The notes: generated by a model from the letters alone, not told the origin. A stretch of 64,000 nucleotides of DNA from Sporocytophaga myxococcoides (GCF_000775915.1 NZ_BBLT01000009.1:124001-188000), one strand, 5' to 3'; counted from the stretch's first letter, positions 34,837 to 43,868 are shown. A program made the numbers and translations.

Positions 34837-35664
34837 TTATACTTTATTCTTTCTAAAAATTCTTTCTTCTGGACCAAGCATTGTATACTTAGAAGCTACT
34901 TCAGACCATTCGACTGTTTCTCTTGATCCCAGTATTAGAAGGCCAGACATATTTAGTGACTGATGAAATTTTTTTAATATATCATTCTGCAATTGCGGGT
35001 TATGATAAATAAGAATATTCCTGCATAAAATCATATCAACAGAACCATTATACATATCTTTAACAAGATTTATCTCTTTAAATTTTATCTTACTCAATAG
35101 ATCTTTGTTAAGCTTAAAATTATCGCCCTCTGGCATAAAGTAATTGGCTAACTCTCCTTTAAAACCTGTCTTAATAAAATTACTTGTATTAAGCTCCATG
35201 CTTTTACCAGGAATCAATCCTGATTGCGCTTTATCAATTATCCCAGTATTAAAATCAGTTGAAATTACTTCGGCTTTATTCAGCAGATTTAAGTCATTCA
35301 ATAATATCATTAAGGAAAATACCTCCTCACCCGAAGAACATCCCACTTGCCATATTTTGAGATTTTGTGATAGATTCTGTTCTTGTAGCACCTTCCTTAA
35401 ATATTTCCAGAAAGACGGATCTCTGAACAATTCTGTTACATTTACTGAAACTTCTGTGAATAAATCATTCTTTTTTATTTCTCCGGATATTATTTTATTA
35501 ACCAGATTTTCAACAGAGCCCAGGCGTTTTATTTCTATAAAACGTTGGATTCTTCTCTTGAAAGAAGCTGAAGAATAATTTGAAAAATCGTAATCAAACC
35601 TTTCTGTAATTGTCTGAATTAGCTTTCTAAGCTCATTTATTCCTATTTCCGGAGCTGTTTGCAT
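34837..35664 (-). CDS. CheR-type protein-glutamate methyltransferase
   Basis: The N-terminal helical domain (about 1-75, with FDYDFSNYSSASFKRRIQRF) and the SAM-binding domain are both complete. Conserved motifs are QVGCSSGEEVFSLMILL (SAM site), VISTDFNTGIIDKAQSG and DMILCRNILIYHN. CheR uses S-adenosylmethionine to methylate glutamates of signalling proteins. It is the first gene of a tight minus-strand run: CheR, CheB, GAF protein, PP2C phosphatase, SiaB-like kinase, SiaC-like protein. Candidate substrates are the coiled-coil stretches of the neighbouring HAMP-GAF proteins, but this is inference. Confidence 0.92.
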   Translation of the reverse strand: MQTAPEIGINELRKLIQTITERFDYDFSNYSSASFKRRIQRFIEIKRLGSVENLVNKIISGEIKKNDLFTEVSVNVTELFRDPSFWKYLRKVLQEQNLSQNLKIWQVGCSSGEEVFSLMILLNDLNLLNKAEVISTDFNTGIIDKAQSGLIPGKSMELNTSNFIKTGFKGELANYFMPEGDNFKLNKDLLSKIKFKEINLVKDMYNGSVDMILCRNILIYHNPQLQNDILKKFHQSLNMSGLLILGSRETVEWSEVASKYTMLGPEERIFRKNKV

Positions 35665-36042
35665 TTGCTTTATGAGAAAAATTTCATTCGGAGGATACTA
35701 ACGGAATGCATGAAAAGATAGTTGGGATAAATTTTAAACAAAAATCCACATTCTTCATTTTTAATCGGCAAAACCTTGAAATCTGTCAACAAATTGGAAT
35801 ATTACTCCTACTGACAAAAAAAATAATCCCCCTCCCTCAATCAACATAAAACTGATTTACAGTATGATAATCATCAAAAAACGAGTTAAACAAAAATTTA
35901 TCTTTTGTTAACTGTAAACCAAAAAATATAATTCTTTCGAGATTATTTAACAACTTATATAGAACCGGTTCGTATCTAACTTTGAATCCTACATGGTTAG
36001 GAAAACTGTCTGTAAACAATTATTTAATATATTATAATAGTC
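35665..36042. promoter_or_regulatory. Divergent control region between CheR run and YfiR-like gene
   Basis: The region must drive both arms of the signalling locus. It has an inverted repeat TTTACAGT (35856-35863) / ACTGTAAA (35911-35918) enclosing a second one, GTTAAACAAAA (35885-35895) / TTTTGTTAAC (35903-35912). A candidate -7 box TAACTTTG sits at 35977-35984, 58 bases before the YfiR-like start. The nested repeats could be an operator or an RNA fold. A 60-codon minus-strand frame here looks spurious. Confidence 0.45.
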
Positions 36043-36561
36043 ATGAAAATCAATTTGGGACCAGCAAAGATTGCAGTAATTATAGCCTTTGCCCTATTAT
36101 TCAGTACTAAGTCGGAGGCTCAAACTGAATACAAGGTATACTCAGGTCTGATGTTCCATTTTATTAAGTATACACAATGGCCATCTCCAGGAGCGGAAAT
36201 AGTTTTGGGTATATTTGGTAAATCTCCAATGAACACAGAAGCAATGGCTCTTAATGGAAAAATGGCCGGCTCGATGAAAGTTGTGGTTAAAGAAATCCAT
36301 AATGTAGCGGAAGTAGATGCATGTCAGATTTTATTTGTACCATCTAGTCAATCATCAAAATATTCAGAAATAGCACCTAAAGCGAAACAACATCATGTAT
36401 TAGTCGTAAGTAATTCACCATCAGCTACCAAAAATGGAGTTGTTGTAAACTTTTTTGAAGAGGATAGTAAAGTGAAATTCGAAATCTCTAACAAGAATGC
36501 AGCAGAAAACGGATTAAAGATTTCTTCTGAATTGCAAAAGCTTGCCAAAATAGTTGACTAA
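36043..36561 (+). CDS. YfiR family (DUF4154) periplasmic protein
   Basis: A signal peptide (about 27 residues, IAVIIAFALLFSTKSEA) precedes the family motif YKVYSGLMFHFIKYTQWPSP. Further landmarks are IVLGIFGKSPM, CQILFVPSSQSSKY and HVLVVSNSPSATKNGVVVNF. In Pseudomonas YfiR is a periplasmic inhibitor of the diguanylate cyclase YfiN and responds to redox and envelope stress. No YfiN-like cyclase is present here; instead a HAMP-GAF membrane sensor starts 31 bases downstream, which is the likely partner and would place YfiR-like control upstream of that sensor. Confidence 0.92.
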   Translation: MKINLGPAKIAVIIAFALLFSTKSEAQTEYKVYSGLMFHFIKYTQWPSPGAEIVLGIFGKSPMNTEAMALNGKMAGSMKVVVKEIHNVAEVDACQILFVPSSQSSKYSEIAPKAKQHHVLVVSNSPSATKNGVVVNFFEEDSKVKFEISNKNAAENGLKISSELQKLAKIVD

Positions 36562-36591
36562 TCATTGTTCTAAAATTGTATTAACAAGTAA

Positions 36592-38247
36592 ATGAAATCA
36601 GGTAATATATTTAAAGGAATCAGAGGTAGAATAATTTTATGCTTCTTCTCGATCATCTTTTTATTTTGTGCCTATGGAATAATTAGTAGCTACCTGCTTA
36701 CTAAAAACAAAAGGGCAACTGAACAAATAAACAAAACAGATCAGCCAAGTATCACCCATTTGACAGAGCTGGAGCTATTGCTTTTTCAGTCAAAAAATCT
36801 AATGGCCAATTGGGTTAAAATTGACATAGAAAACCATCCTGATAAAATAAAACTTAAGCAGATACATGCAAAAGAATATCCTCAGTTAAAGGAAAAATTA
36901 ATATCTCTACAAAAGGATTGGAAAGACCAGGCATATGCAGACTCATTAAAAACCCTGATAAAAGAGATCGACCAGACTTTCATTATGCAAAAAGAGATAA
37001 TGACCAGCCTGGCTACTTTTGACAGTTACCAGGATGGCATAACTCCAATATTAAGCGAAAGTAAAAGTGATGAGATCACAACCAACATTAATAACTTATC
37101 TGTTCACTTACATAGAATACTTGATGCACTTAAACTTACCACAAGCGATCAGCAAATAAGCATGATCGAAAACATGCAACTTCTGTCTCGTACGAACTTC
37201 ATACTGCTTGGATTTATCATTGTATTAGGATTTTTGCTTACCATAAGACTATCCAGTCAAATAATAAAGCCTGTAAACTCTTTGCATAATCTTGTGAATA
37301 AAGTTTCCAAAGGTGAATTGGATAACGATTCCATTAAGATAACCAATGATGAAATTGGAGAAATGGTGGGAGATGTACAGAAAATGGTAGAGGGACTAAA
37401 AACTACGGCAACTTTTGCAAATGAAATAGGGAAAGGAAATCTGGAATCTGAATTTGCTCCACTAAGTGAAAAAGATGTTTTAGGTAATGCTCTTATTACT
37501 ATGAGAGACAACCTTGTTAAGGTCGCAAAAGAAGACAAGCAGAGAAACTGGTCTAATGAAGGTTATGCAGCATTTGGAGAGATCTTAAGAAACCATTATG
37601 ATAGTACAAATGAAATGCTTGATACCTTCCTTATCAAACTGGTAAAATATGTGCAGGCAAATCAGGGATGGCTTTATATTGTGAATGATGAGGATGAAAA
37701 TGATCCTTACCTTGAGTTAAAAAGCGTCTACGCTTTTGATAGAAAAAAATTCCAAACTAAAAGAATTGGTAAAGGTGAAGGCCTTGCAGGACAAGCTTGG
37801 ATCGAAGGAGATCTTATTTATCTTACTGATGTTCCAGACAGTTATGTTACTATTACATCCGGTCTTGGAGATTCAAATCCGAAAGCAATACTAATAGTAC
37901 CAATAAAAGTCAATGACACCATAAACGGAATAATGGAATTCGCATCTTTCAATGAATTCCAGTCTTATCAGGTTGAATTTATTCAGAAACTTAGTGAAAC
38001 ACTTGCATCTTCTCTTTCTACTATGAAAATAAACGAAAGAACAAAAATACTTCTGGAAGAATCTCAAAAGCAAAGAAACCAGATGCACGAACAGGAAGAA
38101 GAACTCAGACAAAATCTTGAAGAGTTACAGGCTACCCAGGAAGAAATGAAAAGAAAACAGGAAAATACAGACCTTTTTATTCAACAGTTAAAGGCGCATG
38201 AACTTGAACTAATGAAAGAGAATGAAATCCTTAAAAGCAAAGTATAA
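36592..38247 (+). CDS. Membrane sensor with HAMP and GAF domains, no output domain
   Basis: A membrane helix (ILCFFSIIFLFCAYGIISSY), a 170-residue periplasmic helical part, a second helix (FILLGFIIVLGFLLTIRL), HAMP (about 224-290), GAF (about 325-480) and a C-terminal coiled coil (EEELRQNLEELQATQEEM). From HAMP to the coil it is clearly paralogous with the SpoIIE protein at 30759, which also has GEGLVGQAAIEG where this one has GEGLAGQAWIEG. There is no kinase, cyclase or phosphatase domain, nor a chemoreceptor hairpin. It may signal through its coiled coil to the phosphatase or serve as a methylation substrate of the CheR/CheB pair. Confidence 0.88.
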   Translation: MKSGNIFKGIRGRIILCFFSIIFLFCAYGIISSYLLTKNKRATEQINKTDQPSITHLTELELLLFQSKNLMANWVKIDIENHPDKIKLKQIHAKEYPQLKEKLISLQKDWKDQAYADSLKTLIKEIDQTFIMQKEIMTSLATFDSYQDGITPILSESKSDEITTNINNLSVHLHRILDALKLTTSDQQISMIENMQLLSRTNFILLGFIIVLGFLLTIRLSSQIIKPVNSLHNLVNKVSKGELDNDSIKITNDEIGEMVGDVQKMVEGLKTTATFANEIGKGNLESEFAPLSEKDVLGNALITMRDNLVKVAKEDKQRNWSNEGYAAFGEILRNHYDSTNEMLDTFLIKLVKYVQANQGWLYIVNDEDENDPYLELKSVYAFDRKKFQTKRIGKGEGLAGQAWIEGDLIYLTDVPDSYVTITSGLGDSNPKAILIVPIKVNDTINGIMEFASFNEFQSYQVEFIQKLSETLASSLSTMKINERTKILLEESQKQRNQMHEQEEELRQNLEELQATQEEMKRKQENTDLFIQQLKAHELELMKENEILKSKV

Positions 38248-38627
38248 GATTCAATTCAAAACTTTAATTAAACTATTATAAAAATCATGCAATTTCAAAG
38301 TTCAGTATCTTTTGATTTCAACAGCTAAAGTTTATTACAGATACTGTTCTCTACCTTAGTTGCATATTCAGATTAACTTTCTGGAATAGTATTTTTGATT
38401 TCTGATTAAAGTCAGAAGTAAATCATCATGTCCATTGAGTTGCTTCTTTATAATGATTGGCTAATTTATACAAGGATGCAAAACTTTGATAACATCTTGT
38501 TGCCTATTGAATCATGCAATAAAGGAATCTTACAATATTTTATTTCAACTAAATCCTAAAAATTATAAATCACTAATCATAGAATAGGCAACCAACATTA
38601 ACTTCTTACTTATCTAATTGACGTATA
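38248..38627. other. Intergenic region before TonB receptor
   Basis: An AT-rich 380-base stretch between the sensor and the TonB-dependent receptor. Several TTTG-containing segments could be promoter elements, but none pairs well. No coding or repeat structure is apparent, so the receptor may have its own promoter. Confidence 0.4.
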
Positions 38628-40829
38628 ATGAATTTCAATTTTAAAAACTGCATTTTAACTGCTGCTATGGCAATGGCTATACCTGCTGTTTCCTATAGTC
38701 AAACCGACAGCACATTTCAACAAACAGAAGATATCACAGCTATATCACTCGAAGATTTGATGAATGTTAAAATTGTTTCTGCATCAAGATCTGAAGAGAG
38801 AGCATTTGAAGCTCCGTTATCATCATTTGTAGTTACAAGAAAAGAAATATTCAACTCAGGTGCTACTTCTATACCTGAAGCATTAAGACTTTGTCCTGGC
38901 TTGTTTGTAAAACAAATGGCTAATGGTACTTATGATGTATCTATAAGAGGGATGGACAATTTACCCACTCATCAATATAACAATTCGAACAAGCTCATTC
39001 TTGTTATGATCGACAACAGACCTGTATTTGATTATTTACAAGGAGGGACTTATTGGCAAAACCTACCTATTGACATTATTGATGTGGAAAGAATTGAAGT
39101 TGTACTAGGCCCTTCAGCCCCTCTATATGGCCCAAATGCTGTAACAGGCGTAATTAACATCATCACGAAAAATGCTGACAAAAACGGCATATCAGCATCT
39201 GCCCACGCTCAAGGTGGATATCCAGGTACTGTTATGGGACAAGGCTATGTTGGCTACAAACCTTCTGAAAAAATTGATTTTTCAGGTTCCTTTAACCTTC
39301 AGCACAGAAACAGGGGAACTGTTGATTACTATGATCTGGAAAGAAGAACATACATCACTAATCTGGATTCTTCTACTGTACCTCAATACAAGGATCCTAA
39401 TATGAGAAAGGTATATCTCCCGAATCCTCAATTAGCACTTGAGAAGACAGGTGTAAACCTAAATGCGAACTTCAGACCTAAAGAGGATATCAAACTACAT
39501 CTAGCCGGAGGTTATAATGGAAATAAAAGCTGGTATGGCATTGGAACAGGCCTTACAATGACCCAAATGAGCAATAACAGTATGTATGGAATGGTAAAAG
39601 GCGAAATAAAAGGTTTTTCTATTTTGACGTCTATCCTGAACGGAAAGCAAGGAGTTGTGGGGGATCTTGAAACGTATCAGTATAATTACAGCAATATTGA
39701 TGCTTATATCGATTATACAATCAAGATCACTGATAAATTTAACCTTCGACCTGCACTCCATTTTCAGAACAGTACTGTTAATGATAAACCTTACACTGTT
39801 GAGAGAAACGAATTGGGTCTTTTCAATAATAAAGCATCAATGCACAATCTTGCCGCTTCATTAAAGGCAGATTATACTTTAGGAAAGTTCAGATTTATAG
39901 GAGCACTGCGTGGGGATAAATTTAAGTTTCCAGAAAAACTGTATCTCTCTTACCAGGGTATTGTAAACTTCAGAGCAAATGATAAAAACAATCTTAGGTT
40001 TGTTGTAGCTCGCTCCAATAGCGGATCTTTTATATATGATACTTATGCCAAGCTAAATATCGGCACTCACCCAACTACCCCATTTCCTACTGAAATATGG
40101 ATCAATGGATCAAAAGACAGGAGACTGGTTCAAAACGACATGGTAGAACTTGGATATAGGTTACAACTGATGGAAAATTTGCAGGTGGATATAGCTGCAT
40201 TTCATCAATCGACTCAAAATTTCATAGGAACTATTACTCAGGCATATCAAGTAGACATGCCTAATAATCGAATTGTTGTAAATGTAAATGCCAGCAATCT
40301 GGATCTTAAAGCAATACAGAGGGGAGCTACAATTGCAATGAACCTGGCGTTAAGTAAGAATAAAATAAATATCAAACCATTCATCACAATTCAGAAAACA
40401 AGATTATTAAATTATTCTCCATACTATTTCACTCCTGATGGAGCCCCAGATCCTAACTATAACATAAATACTCAATCAGACGTGGATGGAAAAGGTACTC
40501 CTGATGTTTATGGTGGCTTCTATGCAAATTATGCTCCTAATACCAAATGGAACATAAACATTAACGGGTATTTAATGAGTAAATATTCAATCTATACTCA
40601 TATTTCAGCTCAACAGTCTTCAGAAAATGGTGTTTTTCCATATAATGAACATTCTATAAGCAATATCAACGGAAAATTTATCACCAACGCGAAGGTTTCT
40701 TACCAAATAACCAGAACCTTTAATATCTTCTTAAATGCTAGAAACGCATTTAATCAAGATAGCAGAGAATTTTTCGGCTCTGATTTAATCAATGGTTTAT
40801 ACTTAGCTGGTATCAACTTTGATTATTAA
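38628..40829 (+). CDS. TonB-dependent outer-membrane receptor
   Basis: A signal peptide (cut near AVSYSQ) is followed by ISLEDLMNVKIVSASRSEER, the start typical of TonB receptors found next to YfiR-like genes. The plug domain (about 50-185) has EIFNSGATSIPEALRLCPG, IDVERIEVVLGPSAPLYG and VTGVINIITKNA. A 22-strand barrel follows, ending with ARNAFNQDSREFFGSDLING and a C-terminal aromatic strand (LYLAGINFDY). It takes up or senses an unknown ligand, powered by ExbB/ExbD. There is no SusD partner, so it is not a polysaccharide-utilisation pair. Its location suggests a receptor role in the adjacent sensory system. Confidence 0.93.
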   Translation: MNFNFKNCILTAAMAMAIPAVSYSQTDSTFQQTEDITAISLEDLMNVKIVSASRSEERAFEAPLSSFVVTRKEIFNSGATSIPEALRLCPGLFVKQMANGTYDVSIRGMDNLPTHQYNNSNKLILVMIDNRPVFDYLQGGTYWQNLPIDIIDVERIEVVLGPSAPLYGPNAVTGVINIITKNADKNGISASAHAQGGYPGTVMGQGYVGYKPSEKIDFSGSFNLQHRNRGTVDYYDLERRTYITNLDSSTVPQYKDPNMRKVYLPNPQLALEKTGVNLNANFRPKEDIKLHLAGGYNGNKSWYGIGTGLTMTQMSNNSMYGMVKGEIKGFSILTSILNGKQGVVGDLETYQYNYSNIDAYIDYTIKITDKFNLRPALHFQNSTVNDKPYTVERNELGLFNNKASMHNLAASLKADYTLGKFRFIGALRGDKFKFPEKLYLSYQGIVNFRANDKNNLRFVVARSNSGSFIYDTYAKLNIGTHPTTPFPTEIWINGSKDRRLVQNDMVELGYRLQLMENLQVDIAAFHQSTQNFIGTITQAYQVDMPNNRIVVNVNASNLDLKAIQRGATIAMNLALSKNKINIKPFITIQKTRLLNYSPYYFTPDGAPDPNYNINTQSDVDGKGTPDVYGGFYANYAPNTKWNININGYLMSKYSIYTHISAQQSSENGVFPYNEHSISNINGKFITNAKVSYQITRTFNIFLNARNAFNQDSREFFGSDLINGLYLAGINFDY

Positions 40830-40844
40830 AATCATATTACTCAT

Positions 40845-40880
40845 AAAGAAAAGGGATTGCAATTGCAATCCCTTTTCTTT
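40845..40880. terminator. Bidirectional terminator, perfect 36-base palindrome
   Basis: Two 18-base arms (left arm AAAGAAAAGGGATTGCAA) are perfect complements with no spacer. It sits between the convergent TonB-receptor and methyltransferase genes and has A/T-rich flanks on both sides, so it should stop transcription from both. Confidence 0.88.
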
Positions 40881-40901
40881 TAATAAATAAGCTACAGCAA
40901 A

Positions 40902-41555
40902 TCATTTCTTTTTTGCCCGAACCACAAGACTTCCGAATTTAATCAATCTACCCATCATTTCTCTTGATGGCTCCTCTATTTCATTTGTCTCCAAAATATC
41001 AAAATTATTTGCGGAAAGTAGCTTTACCAGTTCTTCTTTTGAATACAAGTTAAAGCCATATTTAGTCACAGGAATATCTTCCATAATATGCTTAGGTCTT
41101 ATCACTATCGTCAACTCACCATCTGCAGTCAATACCCTTTTAAATTCATTAAGGGTATGCTCTGGATCTTCCCAGAAATAAATCGTATTGACAGTAAACA
41201 ATTTATTATATGAATTGGAAACTATTGGAAGTTTATCTGCTGCTGCCAGATGAAATTTTACACAACCGGATTTAATATATTCAGCATTGATCTTTTCAGC
41301 TTCATTAATCATAGTCTCTGAAAAATCACATCCTGTATATACTATGGTTGGATGTGCTGAAACTATATTTTTAACAAAAAATCCATTGCCCATGCCAATC
41401 TCCAATATCTTATCATGAGCACAGGGATTTACAGCTTTTATAGCTTCCAGATTCATAATTTTGTTTCCCTCATTCATATGAACCCCTGTTTTTACACCAT
41501 CTTCATTCTCTGGTCTGCGCAACTGGCCTGCTAATGCTTTTATTTGTTCTTCCAT
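40902..41555 (-). CDS. Class I SAM-dependent methyltransferase
   Basis: A Rossmann-type methyltransferase of 217 residues with motif I KILEIGMGNGFFVKNIV, acidic residue in YTGCDFSETMINEAEKI, and motif IV near LFTVNTIYFWEDPEHTLNEF. This resembles the UbiE/Methyltransf_11 group that methylates small molecules such as quinones or lipids, yet the substrate cannot be told. The final FGSLVVRAKKK is an ordinary end. It is monocistronic. Confidence 0.88.
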   Translation of the reverse strand: MEEQIKALAGQLRRPENEDGVKTGVHMNEGNKIMNLEAIKAVNPCAHDKILEIGMGNGFFVKNIVSAHPTIVYTGCDFSETMINEAEKINAEYIKSGCVKFHLAAADKLPIVSNSYNKLFTVNTIYFWEDPEHTLNEFKRVLTADGELTIVIRPKHIMEDIPVTKYGFNLYSKEELVKLLSANNFDILETNEIEEPSREMMGRLIKFGSLVVRAKKK

Positions 41556-41722
41556 AGACTTTATTTTTTACAAATTCGTCTCTAACTTACAGATAAATAT
41601 AGTTATTTCAACCTATCGAATATGACAATGGCTACACTTTTTTTCAGAATATTTAAACTGGCGTAATATTTTATGGCAACAGACTATACTTGAGAATTAT
41701 GTTTAAAAACTTTAATTAAAAA

Positions 41723-42169
41723 ATGAGAGTAGTTTTATATTTAATGTTATTTATTTCTATCAGTAGTTCATCAATTTGTCAGACGCAAATTGAAAACCTC
41801 ATATTTGAAGGCTCAGGAATCCAAGGTATAGCATATAGTGGTGCAATATACGAACTTGAAAAAGCCGGAATAACAGTTAATATAAAAAAAGTAGGCGGCA
41901 CTTCTGACGGAGCAATAACAGCTTTAATGGTTTCTCTTGGATACACCTCTTCTGAGATATATGAGATCATATCATCAACAAAATTTCAAAGCTTCAATGA
42001 TGGTCAGTTTATATTTATCGGGGGAATATATAGAATGAATAATCGTTTTGGCTGGTATCGAATCGATTCATTCAATAAATGGCTTGAGAAAATTATAAGC
42101 AACAAAACCCACAACGCTGATATGACATTTGCAGAACTTAAAAAAATGGATTTAAAGGCAAAAAAGTAA
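41723..42169 (+). pseudogene. Truncated patatin-like phospholipase
   Basis: A signal peptide (LYLMLFISISSSSICQ) is followed by the first third of a patatin domain: the oxyanion loop FEGSGIQGIAYSGAIYELEK and the nucleophile motif GGTSDGAITALMVSLGY (GxSxG, Ser in GTSDG). The frame ends after MTFAELKKMDLKAKK, whereas family members run for 250 residues or more and need a later catalytic Asp (DGG). No continuation is visible in other frames downstream. It is therefore very probably a 3'-deleted, inactive gene. A strong hairpin lies about 60 bases after the stop. Confidence 0.8.
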
Positions 42170-42229
42170 AGGATTAGCATTTGCCTGTTGACTAGGTGGA
42201 TTGATTGCCCCTGATATAAATAAATAACA

Positions 42230-42269
42230 ATGCAGTATGTCAAAGAATAATTCCAAAGACATACTGCAT
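42230..42269. terminator. Hairpin between truncated patatin and permease genes
   Basis: ATGCAGTATGTC (42230-42241) and GACATACTGCAT (42258-42269) are perfect complements with a 16-base loop. It lies between convergent genes, so a terminator role for the permease transcript and the patatin remnant is likely. Confidence 0.65.
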
Positions 42270-42304
42270 AATTCAACTCTTTTAATTAAGAATGGTTAAT
42301 CTGT

Positions 42305-43750
42305 TTATTTAGCAAATTTGCTATGCTTTTTACTATAGGAAAAGTATACCAGAATCCCGACGGCCATCCAGGCTATTAGTCTTATCCAAGTATCCAAAGG
42401 GAGGGCATACATCATATAACAGCAAACAACAATTCCCATTATCGGTACAAATGGAACCCATGGAGTTCTGAATGCTCTCGGTGCATTCGGGTTTGTTTTA
42501 CGCATTACCAATACACCCATACAAACAAGTACAAATGCGAATAATGTACCTATACTACTCATCTCTCCAACAACGGTAACCGGCACAAATGCAGCGAACA
42601 GACCAACAAAAGCAGCAAATAGAATATTGGATTTATATGGAGTTAAGAATCTAGGATGTAATTCAGAGAATACTGATGGTAGTAAACCATCTTTTGACAT
42701 AGAATAAAACACTCTTGACTGACCCATTAATAATACCATCACTACTGAAGAGTATCCTCCAAGAATAGCTATTATAATCATTTCCTGAAAAAACTTATAA
42801 GGTGTATTTTCAATTGCTTTCGCAACTGGTGCAGCTTCTCCAACAAAGTTCTTGTAGTTCTCCAATCCCGTCATAACATGAGCAAACAGCACATAAAGAA
42901 TAGTACAAATAACAAGTGAACCTAAAATTCCGATAGGCATATCTCTTTTAGGATTTTTAGCTTCCTGAGCTGCTGTGGATACAGCATCAAATCCAATAAA
43001 AGCAAAGAATACAACTGCTGCTCCAGTAACGACACCTGTCCATCCGAAATTCTCAAAAGCTCCGGTGTTTTCCGGAACATAAGGAATGTAATTGTCTTTA
43101 TTTATATATCCCCAGCCAAGGAAAATAAAAGCTAATACCACGGATACTTTAAGTACAACTACAAAGTTATTCAATCGTGCAGACTCCTTGGTACCTCTGA
43201 TGAGAATCAAAGACATCAGAACCGTAATAAAAACTGCTGGAAGGTTGATGATTCCATTCACAGTCTGGCCATTAACGACTGCAGTCTCAAATGGAGACAT
43301 CATTAATTGAGCAGGAAGATCAACATTATATAAATGAAGCAATTTACTCAAATATCTTGACCAGCTAATGGCTACTGTAGCCGCCCCCACAGCATATTCA
43401 AGGACAAGATCCCAACCAATAATCCAGGCGACAAACTCTCCCATTGTTACATAAGAATAGGTATAGGCACTTCCTGCAATAGGCAGCATGGAAGCGAATT
43501 CGGCATAACAAAGTCCGGCAAAGGCACAGCCTAAAGCGGCAATTATAAAGGAAATAGTAACAGCAGGACCAGCATAATTAGCTGCTGCAATACCAGTTAG
43601 AGAAAAAATACCTGCTCCTATAATTACCCCTATCCCCAATGTTACCAGGTTAAATGCCCCCAGAGTCTTTTTAAGCTGCGGTCCTTCTGTCGTGTCTTTT
43701 AACACATCTTCCAGTGGCTTTGTCCTGAACAAATTGTAATTCGATTTCAT
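42305..43750 (-). CDS. APC-family amino-acid permease
   Basis: Twelve membrane helices are predicted. The N-terminal signature LVTLGIGVIIGAGIFSLTGI and the later GFDAVSTAAQEAKNPKRDMP are typical of cationic-amino-acid-transporter (CAT/YfnA-like) APC members. It imports amino acids across the inner membrane, probably by proton symport or exchange. At 481 residues it is full length. It is monocistronic, downstream of the pyrophosphatase gene from which a strong terminator separates it. Specificity cannot be read from sequence alone. Confidence 0.93.
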   Translation of the reverse strand: MKSNYNLFRTKPLEDVLKDTTEGPQLKKTLGAFNLVTLGIGVIIGAGIFSLTGIAAANYAGPAVTISFIIAALGCAFAGLCYAEFASMLPIAGSAYTYSYVTMGEFVAWIIGWDLVLEYAVGAATVAISWSRYLSKLLHLYNVDLPAQLMMSPFETAVVNGQTVNGIINLPAVFITVLMSLILIRGTKESARLNNFVVVLKVSVVLAFIFLGWGYINKDNYIPYVPENTGAFENFGWTGVVTGAAVVFFAFIGFDAVSTAAQEAKNPKRDMPIGILGSLVICTILYVLFAHVMTGLENYKNFVGEAAPVAKAIENTPYKFFQEMIIIAILGGYSSVVMVLLMGQSRVFYSMSKDGLLPSVFSELHPRFLTPYKSNILFAAFVGLFAAFVPVTVVGEMSSIGTLFAFVLVCMGVLVMRKTNPNAPRAFRTPWVPFVPIMGIVVCCYMMYALPLDTWIRLIAWMAVGILVYFSYSKKHSKFAK

Positions 43751-43810
43751 GCTTCTGACTTAAAAATATTAATCAAACACCTCAAAATATAAAACATAAG
43801 CTAAAAATAA

Positions 43811-43849
43811 AAAAAAGCCCTGTAATAATAATCATTACAGGGCTTTTTT
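43811..43849 (-). terminator. Terminator of pyrophosphatase gene
   Basis: A 16-base perfect stem, AAAAAAGCCCTGTAAT (43811-43826) against its complement (43834-43849), with a seven-base loop. On the minus strand it ends in a T-run 20 bases after the stop codon. Confidence 0.9.
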
Positions 43850-43868
43850 AAGTAAGAAAAGCTGATTC

